Origin: Thermoplasmatales archaeon
Lineage (GTDB): Archaea > Thermoplasmatota > E2 > DHVEG-1
DNA length: 33,385 nucleotides
Assembly: GCA_020350825.1 (NCBI GenBank)
Contig: CP070724.1
Coordinates: 808,961-842,345 of the forward strand
Direction of reading: 5' to 3'
Shown: in pieces, positions 26,060 to 33,303 of the stretch
Position numbering within the stretch: position 1 is the stretch's first letter
Layout of the letters: each line of letters begins with the position of its first letter
The notes under the pieces: generated by a model
What the model saw: only the letters and a program-made list of their open reading frames with translations
The model's database searches: none
Told to the model about the DNA's origin: nothing
Made by a program: the position numbers and the translations under genes

Positions 26060-28074
26060 GTTTTATCCTCCTCAGTTAAATATTCATCTATCATTGCATA
26101 CAGTTGATCGCTTTTGAACCCTTTCTGTTCTAAGGCACCTGATGGGCACGCTACTGCACAGGAGCCACAACCTTCACACAGCGCGTCATTGACCTTAGCT
26201 ATTTTCTTTTTTGGATGGCTTGGATCCTCTATTATATCAATAGCACCATATTCACACAAAGGCTCACACATTCCACACCCACTGCACCCATCTTCATTTA
26301 CAGTAGATGTTTGGGGATCAAGTTCTATCTTTCCCTGTAAGAGTGGTATCACCGCCTTGGCAGCTGCCCCCGATGCTTGGGCAACTGTGTCTGGAATATC
26401 CTTTGGGGCTTGACTACAACCAGCCAGGAATATACCTCGGGTAGCAGTGTCAATGGGTCTCAGCTTGGGATGTGCTTCGGTAATAAACCCAAATGCATCT
26501 GTTGAAATCTTTAATTTTTTAGCAAGATCCTTAATACCCTCGCTTGGGATTATTGGCATTGTGAGAACTACCATATCGGCTGCGATTTCGATCTTTTTGC
26601 CTGTGAGGGTGTCCACCCCCCAAACAATAAGTTTGCCTCCGTCTTCCTTACCCTTACCGTCTTCCTGAAAAATCCTAGAAACTTTACCCCTCAAATAGAT
26701 TATGTCTTCCTCTACGATCGCCTGTTGGACGAACTCTTCATAGCCTTTGCCATCAGAGCGGATATCTATGTAAAAAACATAAGGTTGACCATCGTGAACC
26801 GCATGTTTGTAAAGCTTTGCGTGTTTAGCTGTATACATACAACATATCTTGGAACAATACGGCATACCGTGTTCCGGGTCTCGAGAACCAACACATTGAA
26901 CGAAGACTATCTCTTGCGGGATTTTACCATCAGAAGGTCTTCTAATCTCGCCGGCTGTTGGACCAGAGGCGGATAATAATCGCTCAAACTGCAACCCATT
27001 GACTACGTCTTTGTATTTTCCATACCCATATTCGCCTATATTCTCCTTGGGTATGAGATCGTACCCAGTAGCTACAATAATCGTGCCGACCTCAATGTCC
27101 AAATATTCGGGATGTTGATCGAGGTCTATCGCGCCGGGCTCACAAACATCCATACACTTACTACATGCTAATGGAAGCAAACCTAAGCAAGCCTGGTCAT
27201 CCAAAATATAGGCCTGAGGCACTGCTTGCGGAAAGGGGACATATATCGCTTTTCTCAAACCTAGCCCTTCGTTGAACTCACTTGGGACCACAGCAGGACA
27301 GACGTTGGTGCATTCGTTGCAACCAGTACATTTATCTATATCCACATACCGTTGTTTCTTTTTCACCTTGATATTGAAATTACCAACATATCCATCGACC
27401 TCTACAACCTCGGAGTTAGTTAATAACTTGATGTTTGGGTGATTTCCAACTTCCATCATCTTTGGTGTGAGGATACATTGTGAGCAATCGAGCGTTGGGA
27501 AGGTCTCAGAAAGTTGTGCCATGTGCCCCCCTATCGATGAATTCTTTTCGATTAGGACGACCTTAAAACCCGCGTCAGCTATGTCGAGTGCGGCCTGTAT
27601 CCCACTTATCCCAGCTCCAATGACCATGCATTTTTTGGTAACAGGTACGCTGATCGGTGTGAGGGGATCGCTGAGTTTGACTTTCTCCACCGAAGACTTA
27701 ACTATCTTAATAGCCTTTTTCGTCGCCTTTTCTTTATCCTTATGCACCCAGCTGCACTGTTCACGAATATTGGCTACTTCACATAGAAATGGATTCAAAT
27801 CTGCCGTAGCTACAGTCTTTCTAAAGGTAATTTCGTGGAGGCGAGGTGAACATGCGGCGATTACAACACCTGTCAATCCTTTATCTCGAATCGCATCATG
27901 GATCAATTTTTGACCTGGTTCGGAGCACATATACTTATTATTTTCGGCAAATGCCACACCTTCAATCCCTACCATATTCTGTGTTAACTCTTCAACATCA
28001 ATGGTAGTCGCGATGTTCTTTCCACAGTGGCATATGAATACGCCGATTGCTGGCTTGGGCTCAGAAGGACTCAT
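26038..28074 (-). CDS. hdrA: heterodisulfide-reductase-type HdrA, FAD and multi-[4Fe-4S] protein
   Basis: 678 residues, a normal HdrA length. The N-terminal domain carries Cys15 and Cys17 (FICHCGKN), Cys50, Cys75 (AACSPRLHE) and Cys107. The FAD-binding domain has VIGAGISGIQAALD (151-164) and IEKNSSIGGHMAQL. An inserted ferredoxin-like part has CTGCNECTNVCP (249-260) and further cysteines to about 311. Two C-terminal [4Fe-4S] motifs (GCSGCGMCEPLC and LCEGCGSCAVACP) precede a 30-residue tail. HdrA carries the bifurcating flavin in methanogen Hdr-Mvh. No MvhD or hydrogenase is present; NfnAB next to it is a plausible electron source. It starts within the ferredoxin gene's end, with a strong AAGGAGATGG ribosome site. 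Confidence 0.94.
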   Translation of the reverse strand: MSPSEPKPAIGVFICHCGKNIATTIDVEELTQNMVGIEGVAFAENNKYMCSEPGQKLIHDAIRDKGLTGVVIAACSPRLHEITFRKTVATADLNPFLCEVANIREQCSWVHKDKEKATKKAIKIVKSSVEKVKLSDPLTPISVPVTKKCMVIGAGISGIQAALDIADAGFKVVLIEKNSSIGGHMAQLSETFPTLDCSQCILTPKMMEVGNHPNIKLLTNSEVVEVDGYVGNFNIKVKKKQRYVDIDKCTGCNECTNVCPAVVPSEFNEGLGLRKAIYVPFPQAVPQAYILDDQACLGLLPLACSKCMDVCEPGAIDLDQHPEYLDIEVGTIIVATGYDLIPKENIGEYGYGKYKDVVNGLQFERLLSASGPTAGEIRRPSDGKIPQEIVFVQCVGSRDPEHGMPYCSKICCMYTAKHAKLYKHAVHDGQPYVFYIDIRSDGKGYEEFVQQAIVEEDIIYLRGKVSRIFQEDGKGKEDGGKLIVWGVDTLTGKKIEIAADMVVLTMPIIPSEGIKDLAKKLKISTDAFGFITEAHPKLRPIDTATRGIFLAGCSQAPKDIPDTVAQASGAAAKAVIPLLQGKIELDPQTSTVNEDGCSGCGMCEPLCEYGAIDIIEDPSHPKKKIAKVNDALCEGCGSCAVACPSGALEQKGFKSDQLYAMIDEYLTEEDKTCLKTKK

Positions 28075-28363
28075 TTACCATCTCCTTTATCAATTTCGGC
28101 TTGACGTACCTTGTCAATGTAGACCAAATAGCGAATTCTGGGCAGATTAGCTCACAGAGACCGCAGTTGAGGCATGTGTCTTCATCTTTTACCCGTGGAA
28201 AGTAATATCCTTTATCATTTGGCTTTTCTGAAACTTCTAAAACCTCTCTTGGACAGTATTTTATACAGTATCCACAGCCTTTACACCTATCTCTTACTAT
28301 GTGGACTTGGCCTAAGGGGATCTCGATTTTATCTGCATCAAATGCGGCTTGTAAGGAGGTCAT
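28061..28363 (-). CDS. KorD-like two-[4Fe-4S] ferredoxin (second copy)
   Basis: 100 residues. The two cluster motifs are CKGCGYCIKYCP (about 28-39) and CLNCGLCELICP (about 64-75), separated by the EKPNDKGYYFPRV linker seen in delta subunits of 2-oxoacid:ferredoxin oxidoreductases. A C-terminal tail (WSTLTRYVKPKLIKEMVNESF) is longer than in the first copy. It lies between nfnB and hdrA and overlaps both (4 bases with nfnB, 14 with hdrA), so it probably links the NfnAB and HdrA modules rather than a Kor enzyme. The two ferredoxins in the operon share this linker and are likely paralogues. Confidence 0.88.
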   Translation of the reverse strand: MTSLQAAFDADKIEIPLGQVHIVRDRCKGCGYCIKYCPREVLEVSEKPNDKGYYFPRVKDEDTCLNCGLCELICPEFAIWSTLTRYVKPKLIKEMVNESF

Positions 28364-29754
28364 TTACCATCTCCCTTTGATAAGTACTTATGGATAGATT
28401 TTGCAGCTTTTCTTCCTTCCCCAAGAGCCAGAATCACAGTTGCACCACCACTTATCGCATCACCGCCTGCAAACACTCCTCTTATATTCGTATTTAGATT
28501 CTCGTCAACAACCAAGACACCCCATTTGTTTCGTTCCAATTCGGGTGACTGATCCAGGAAGAGTCTATTAGGTCTGGATCCAAGGGCTTCTACGACTGTA
28601 TCTAGTTTCATGGTAAACTCACTGTCCTCGATTTTTATAGGCCTAGGACGACCGCTTTTATCAAGCTCGCCAAGCCTCATTTTAGCCAATTCTATACCAG
28701 TTACCCAGCCTTTTTCGTTGCCCAGCATCCTTGTGGGACTGATCAGTTCCTTGAAGATTATTCCCTCCTCAAGTGCATGTTGTACTTCCTCGTCCCTAGC
28801 TGGCGATTCTCGTTTCGTTCTCCTGTATAAGATATACACCTTCTTTGCATTGAGTCTGAGGGCACACCTGGCAGCATCCATTGCCACGTTTCCTGCACCT
28901 ATAACGCCCACTTCATCTCCACATACGATCGGCGTATCGTGTTCTGGAAAATCGTAGGCCTTCATCAGATTTACACGGATGAGAAATTCGTTGGCCGAAT
29001 AAACACCATTGAGCTCTTCTCCTTCAATACCTATAAACAGAGGGGCACCCGCACCTGTACCAATAAAAATTGCATCGAAGTTTTCGCGCAATTCACTAAA
29101 CCTTATGTTCTGTCCTATTATATTATTGAGTTGGATATCCACTCCTATTTTCTTAAGGTATGATAACTCATAGTCCACGATATCCTTGGGCAAACGAAAC
29201 GCTGGGATGCCGTATTGTAGTACTCCACCTGCTTCATGAAGCGCCTCGAACATAGTTACCTGATAACCGAATTTGCGGAGGTCCACGGCACAACTGATGC
29301 CTGCAGGTCCAGAACCTATTACTGCAACCTTTTCTGTTCTTTCTTCGATGTAAAATTCCTCAGTAATCCCTTTTTTCATGGCCCAATCGGCTATGAACGC
29401 TTCTAACTTACCGATATTAACACCGTTTTCCGTCTCTGCCAGTGGACAAACGCCTTCGCACTGATCTTCTTGGGGACACACCCGTCCAGTTATAGCAGGG
29501 ATTGGATTGTCTTCCTTGGCAATTAAAAACGCCTCCTTAAATTTTCTTTCAGCAATCTTTCTTATCATCGCCTTGATCTTCAGGCGGACTGGACAGTAAA
29601 TCTCGCATGGAGCGTGCATGCACATAATACATCTCTGCGCCTCTGCCACTACCTCTTTCTCGTCATAACCAAACGGCACGGAGTGAAAATTCTTTATCCG
29701 CTCCCGAACTGGTTGCTCCCGCATTGTGACACGAGTCCCACCAATATCTACCAT
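28360..29754 (-). CDS. nfnB: NfnB-like NADPH/ferredoxin oxidoreductase large subunit (GltD family)
   Basis: 464 residues. The N-terminal two-cluster region has CIMCMHAPCEIYCP and VCPQEDQCEGVCP. The FAD domain has VIGSGPAGISCAVDLRKFG (about 149-167) and the NAD(P) domain has VIGAGNVAMDAARCALRL with YRRTKRESPAR, an Arg-rich region consistent with NADP(H). The C-terminal FAD motif is GVFAGGDAISGGATVILALGEGRKAA. Directly preceded by an NfnA-like gene (stop and start overlap in TAATG), it is the pair known as NfnAB/SudAB, which can bifurcate between NADPH, NADH and ferredoxin. The single-gene alternative, a glutamate synthase small subunit, is disfavoured because no GltB is present. Confidence 0.88.
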   Translation of the reverse strand: MVDIGGTRVTMREQPVRERIKNFHSVPFGYDEKEVVAEAQRCIMCMHAPCEIYCPVRLKIKAMIRKIAERKFKEAFLIAKEDNPIPAITGRVCPQEDQCEGVCPLAETENGVNIGKLEAFIADWAMKKGITEEFYIEERTEKVAVIGSGPAGISCAVDLRKFGYQVTMFEALHEAGGVLQYGIPAFRLPKDIVDYELSYLKKIGVDIQLNNIIGQNIRFSELRENFDAIFIGTGAGAPLFIGIEGEELNGVYSANEFLIRVNLMKAYDFPEHDTPIVCGDEVGVIGAGNVAMDAARCALRLNAKKVYILYRRTKRESPARDEEVQHALEEGIIFKELISPTRMLGNEKGWVTGIELAKMRLGELDKSGRPRPIKIEDSEFTMKLDTVVEALGSRPNRLFLDQSPELERNKWGVLVVDENLNTNIRGVFAGGDAISGGATVILALGEGRKAAKSIHKYLSKGDGK

Positions 29755-30584
29755 TATTTTGTACCTCTTTCATAATGTTTCATAGCCTGTTTCTCTTTAC
29801 CCTTAAACATGCTTAGTCGATTCATTAATTCATCGAAGTTTACCTTATGCCCATCAAATTCCGGTCCATCTATACACGTGAATTTCATTTTTCCATCGAT
29901 AAATACGCGACACCCGCCGCACATACCTGTACCATCTATCATTATTGTGTTTAAGCTAACCACCGTTTTTACGCCATGTGGCTCGGTCGTCTTAGCAACA
30001 AATTTCATCATAATCATTGGGCCTATGGCTATTACCTTGTCCACGGCTTTACTCTTTAGTATCTTCTCCAATGGTTTTGTCACAACACCCTTATATCCGT
30101 ATGATCCGTCATCAGTGGTTACAATCAACTCATCGCAAATCTCCTTTATCTCATCCTCCCAAACCAATTTATCCTTAGATCTAGCGCCGATTATAGTAAC
30201 TACATGATTGCCATGTGCTTTTAGGGCCTTGACTATGGGATATAGACATGCGATTCCGGTTCCACCGCCGACACAGACGACAGTTCCGAATTTCTCGATT
30301 TTGGAAGGGTTGCCCAAAGGACCGACGATATCAGTTAGTAGGTCACCTTTATCTAGCTTACTCAATTCAGATGTAGTCTTTCCGACCGCTTTTATTATCA
30401 TACTTACTAATCCTTTCTTTGGATCGCAATCAGTAATGGTCAAAGGTATCCTTTCGCCCTTCTCATGAATCCTTAAAATCAAAAATTGGCCGGGCTTAAA
30501 CTTTTTAGCAACTAAGGGCGCTTCGACCTCGACTAAAAAATCCTCTAGGTTAAGAGCTTCTTTACGGGTTATTTTGTACTTCAT
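29754..30584 (-). CDS. nfnA: NfnA-like ferredoxin-NADP oxidoreductase small subunit
   Basis: 276 residues. The ferredoxin-reductase-like FAD domain is seen in RIHEKGERIPLTITDCD and the NAD-binding domain in GTVVCVGGGTGIACLYPIVKAL. The C-terminal [2Fe-2S] site has the unusual Asp/three-Cys pattern (DGTGMCGGCRVF, then KFTCIDGPEFDGH). This matches NfnA/SudA; dihydroorotate dehydrogenase PyrK is related but lacks the pairing with an NfnB-like protein. It overlaps the upstream ferredoxin gene by ATGA and nfnB by TAATG. In characterised enzymes the small subunit takes NAD(H) while the large one takes NADP(H) and ferredoxin; whether bifurcation occurs here is untested. Confidence 0.88.
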   Translation of the reverse strand: MKYKITRKEALNLEDFLVEVEAPLVAKKFKPGQFLILRIHEKGERIPLTITDCDPKKGLVSMIIKAVGKTTSELSKLDKGDLLTDIVGPLGNPSKIEKFGTVVCVGGGTGIACLYPIVKALKAHGNHVVTIIGARSKDKLVWEDEIKEICDELIVTTDDGSYGYKGVVTKPLEKILKSKAVDKVIAIGPMIMMKFVAKTTEPHGVKTVVSLNTIMIDGTGMCGGCRVFIDGKMKFTCIDGPEFDGHKVNFDELMNRLSMFKGKEKQAMKHYERGTK

Positions 30585-30808
30585 TGTTTATTTTCCCCCT
30601 CTATGCAAGAAACTCGAATAGCAAAGTCTGGGCAAAGCATTTCACAGAGTCCGCAAATTGTACAATCTTCTAGGGTTTTAACACATGGAGGGTTATATCC
30701 GCTGGTATTGGGCTTTTCGTCTATATCTAACACATCTGCCTGACAGACTTCTACGCAAATTTTGCATCCCTTGCATCGTTCATTTATTATGTGAATCTCT
30801 ACTGACAT
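30581..30808 (-). CDS. KorD-like two-[4Fe-4S] ferredoxin (first copy)
   Basis: About 75 residues from the ATG at 30808; a TTG at 30820 that overlaps the previous stop (TTGA) would add four. The motifs are CKGCKICVEVCQ and CTICGLCEMLCP with the DEKPNTSGYNPPCV linker of Kor delta subunits. In the first motif the usual Pro after the fourth Cys is replaced by Gln (VCQADV), which can shift cluster potential. It follows directly on the second KorB-like gene and precedes nfnA, so it may serve the KorB-like proteins, NfnAB or both. Confidence 0.85.
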   Translation of the reverse strand: MSVEIHIINERCKGCKICVEVCQADVLDIDEKPNTSGYNPPCVKTLEDCTICGLCEMLCPDFAIRVSCIEGENKQ

Positions 30809-30816
30809 AAGATCAA

Positions 30817-31614
30817 TCAAAACTCTTTTTTATCCACAAACTTTCCTATAATGACCTCCCTCTTAGATCTGAGATCGAGGTGTTCAGTAGGTTCGTATTG
30901 TTTCATTACTGAATTATCTCTATAGAACCTCAATTGATCAGCTGCATCTCCAATTTTATTTGTAAATGTAAAAAACATCACACAAGGCGATACAACTTCG
31001 ATCACTGACAAGGCTTGCTTTGAGAGGGCGTCTATAATCGAATACTTCAACCATCCTGCATGAAGTGGCGTCCATCTTGCAACATATTCTGCCCCGCTCG
31101 ATTTTGCTAAATGAGGAATGTTAAATGGCAACTCAAAATCATTACTGGCAGATGTTCTTATGAACGGTGTCGTTGGAATGGCTCCGTTTTCCGTGATGCA
31201 ATATATGATATTATTATTATGTATCACGAGAAGATTCGCCATTGTCTTTCCTATTTCCAGAAAATCTTTTGCACTGGATACAAGAAAGTCGGCATTGTTT
31301 GTGAAGAGAGTCACCTTCATATATTGTTTTTTAGCAGCCAGATTTGCTGCATAAGCAATTACATTGCCATCAGTTATTTCATGCGAGCCGAAATTCAAGT
31401 ACTCGGCAATCTTTCCTGTGCAACCGATGCCAGAAACAACACATATTTTATCTGGCTCTACATTCATCTCTTTGACCGCCTGGACGTATGTATAAACAAT
31501 GGTGCCTATTCCACAGCCTGGACACCAAACAGATGGCATGGAATTGGGATGAAAGAAAGAATCGATTGGATGTTGTTCGTTGTGACTTACTGCAGTTACA
31601 TTGATACTGCTCAA
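30817..31614 (-). CDS. degenerate KorB-like protein 1, TPP motif lost, Fe-S cysteines kept
   Basis: About 265 residues. The fold and the four cluster cysteines of KorB are kept (WCPGCGIG, SGIGCTGK, SPCVMF), as is the AKSSGAEYVARW segment. At the Mg/TPP site the GDGD of the canonical korB in this window is replaced by NNADF; THGR is replaced by TDGN, and YGMTGGQ by YCITENG. Thus thiamine diphosphate should not bind in the usual way and 2-oxoacid oxidation is unlikely. I choose TTG at 31614, which overlaps the preceding stop (TTGA) behind GGAGGGA; a GTG at 31629 would add five residues. No KorA or gamma gene accompanies it. A redox or docking role is inferred. Confidence 0.8.
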   Translation of the reverse strand: MSSINVTAVSHNEQHPIDSFFHPNSMPSVWCPGCGIGTIVYTYVQAVKEMNVEPDKICVVSGIGCTGKIAEYLNFGSHEITDGNVIAYAANLAAKKQYMKVTLFTNNADFLVSSAKDFLEIGKTMANLLVIHNNNIIYCITENGAIPTTPFIRTSASNDFELPFNIPHLAKSSGAEYVARWTPLHAGWLKYSIIDALSKQALSVIEVVSPCVMFFTFTNKIGDAADQLRFYRDNSVMKQYEPTEHLDLRSKREVIIGKFVDKKEF

Positions 31615-32402
31615 TCTGCGTCCCTCCACACAAATCTTCCAACTATAATCTCCCTCTGATTTCTAAGGTCGAGATTCTCTGTTGGTTCACGATGTTTTAT
31701 GATCGAAGTCTCCTTATAATTCCCCAATCTATCGATTGTTTCTCCCGCGTTTTCGGTGTTCATATAGTACATCAAACACGGTGCTACAACCTCGATCACG
31801 GAAAAACCTTCTGTCGAAAGGGCATCTTCTATGGAAAACATGAGTCTTCGAATGTGTAATTGTGTCCATCTTGCAACATAATCAGCTCCACTCGATTTCG
31901 CTAAGTGTGGAATATTGAAGGGGGACACAATTTTATCTTTAGATGGACTTTTCAAAAATGGAGTTTGTGACAGGCTTTTATACTCCATAAATATCCGGTA
32001 GATGTAGTTGTTGATATATATCACAACGATCCTTGCCCTTTTCTTTCCAGCTGTTATAAAATCGTCTATATTGGATGCAATGAAATCGGTGTCGTTTAAG
32101 AAGAGCACTACCTTGATATCTGGATTTTTAGCCGCTAAATCTGCCGCGTAAGCGATTGCATTGTTGTTGGTTAATTTATGTGACTTGAGGTTTAAGTACT
32201 GGTCAACCTTCCCTGTGCAACTGATGCCTGAAGAGACTAAATGTATATTTTCAGCATCGATATCCATTTTCTTGACTGCCTGAACGAAGGTATTGACTAC
32301 CATGCCTATTCCACAGCCTGAACACCACTCAGATGGTATTGAATCTGTGTGAAGTAAAGTATCGACTGGATGTCGTCCTTCAGTAAATTCTGTTTTATTC
32401 AT
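31611..32402 (-). CDS. degenerate KorB-like protein 2, TPP motif lost, Fe-S cysteines kept
   Basis: 263 residues and a clear tandem paralogue of the next gene; by eye about half of positions agree (HPVD, CTGK, NIPHLAKSSGADYVARWTQLH). Cluster cysteines are Cys27 and Cys30 (WCSGCGIG), Cys62 (GISCTGK) and Cys209 (VAPCLMY). The TPP motif reads NDTDF (103-107) instead of GDGDL, the THGR region reads TNNN, and the YGMTGGQ region reads YRIFMEY. Both copies share the same losses, so the ancestor was already degenerate before duplication. It begins 6 bases after the HdrB-like gene and ends overlapping the next start, which implies stoichiometric production with its twin. Confidence 0.8.
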   Translation of the reverse strand: MNKTEFTEGRHPVDTLLHTDSIPSEWCSGCGIGMVVNTFVQAVKKMDIDAENIHLVSSGISCTGKVDQYLNLKSHKLTNNNAIAYAADLAAKNPDIKVVLFLNDTDFIASNIDDFITAGKKRARIVVIYINNYIYRIFMEYKSLSQTPFLKSPSKDKIVSPFNIPHLAKSSGADYVARWTQLHIRRLMFSIEDALSTEGFSVIEVVAPCLMYYMNTENAGETIDRLGNYKETSIIKHREPTENLDLRNQREIIVGRFVWRDAD

Positions 32403-32408
32403 TTTTCA

Positions 32409-33296
32409 TCAATTCTCAATTTTAATCAATCCCTTTTTCTCTAGCAAAGGCTGTGGATCTACATAATTTAGGTCAAAATTGCAGACCTCACTACCTAATC
32501 CCAGCGCAATTGCCAAAAGTTGAGTGAAATAAAATACTGGCATCCTAGTATAAACTCTATTTTTTATCTCCACATTTTTTTGGCGATAATCGAGATTAAA
32601 GAAGCCTAATGGACAGCCTACAACTATCGCCTCCGCACTCCTGATTCTCGCAGCGTCGATAATCATTTTTGTTCGTTCAACCACAGGTTCAATATCATCG
32701 ACGGTGTGGTATGAGCCGCAACACTCGATCTTAAATGGACTTTCGACAGCTTTTCCACCCAAAGCATTGATAAAATCTTCCATTACCTTTGGGGCTTCGA
32801 TATCGTCTATTCCTATGCCTTCCGGTCGCAATAAAAGACAGCCATAGAAAGGGGACAATTCCAAGCCATCTAACGGCCTCTTAACCCTATTTTTAATCTT
32901 ATCGAACCCGACTTCGTCTCTTAAGAACTCCAAAAGGTGAAATATGGAAACATTACCACTATAATCTTTTTCCTCGTCCAGGAATTTGTTGATACAATCC
33001 CTCTTTTCATCATCATCCAACATTATCCTATTAGTTTGTTTGAGCGTGTTATAGCACATCGCACATAACGTTACGACTTTATCTGCCCCGGTCTCCAAAA
33101 CCCTAATGAGGGTTCTCACTGGTGCTAGTTGATGCATCAAATCATCGGCTGCCAGCGAATAAACTGTGCCGCAGCAGTTCCAACGAGGTAATTCGACCAA
33201 TTTATGGCCTAGATTCTCCATTGACGCAATGGCTGGAGTTTCGAAATTTTTAGCCGTTGTTTTTAACGTGCACCCAGGATAATAACAAAGCTCCAT
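32409..33296 (-). CDS. hdrB: HdrB-like protein with two CCG domains, second one altered
   Basis: 295 residues, the usual HdrB length. The first CCG motif is complete: Cys9 (YYPGC), Cys41-Cys42 (WNCCG), Cys78 and Cys81 (LCAMC). The second has Cys153 (FYGCLLLRPE), Cys192-Cys193 (ECCGSYH) and Cys228, but the last position is Gly231 (VGCPLGFF instead of CPxC). In HdrB the CCG motifs bind the non-cubane [4Fe-4S] clusters that reduce heterodisulfide, so one cluster is probably changed or absent. A classic CoM-S-S-CoB substrate is not implied. It may supply the CCG part that the TfrB-like protein lacks. No clear ribosome site is visible; the start lies 7 bases after an upstream stop. Confidence 0.88.
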   Translation of the reverse strand: MELCYYPGCTLKTTAKNFETPAIASMENLGHKLVELPRWNCCGTVYSLAADDLMHQLAPVRTLIRVLETGADKVVTLCAMCYNTLKQTNRIMLDDDEKRDCINKFLDEEKDYSGNVSIFHLLEFLRDEVGFDKIKNRVKRPLDGLELSPFYGCLLLRPEGIGIDDIEAPKVMEDFINALGGKAVESPFKIECCGSYHTVDDIEPVVERTKMIIDAARIRSAEAIVVGCPLGFFNLDYRQKNVEIKNRVYTRMPVFYFTQLLAIALGLGSEVCNFDLNYVDPQPLLEKKGLIKIEN

Positions 33297-33303
33297 TTTT
33301 TCA

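Noticed and set aside
28360..29754. Glutamate synthase small subunit (GltD) for the NfnB-like gene
   Set aside because: No large subunit is encoded, and an NfnA-like partner is directly coupled upstream.
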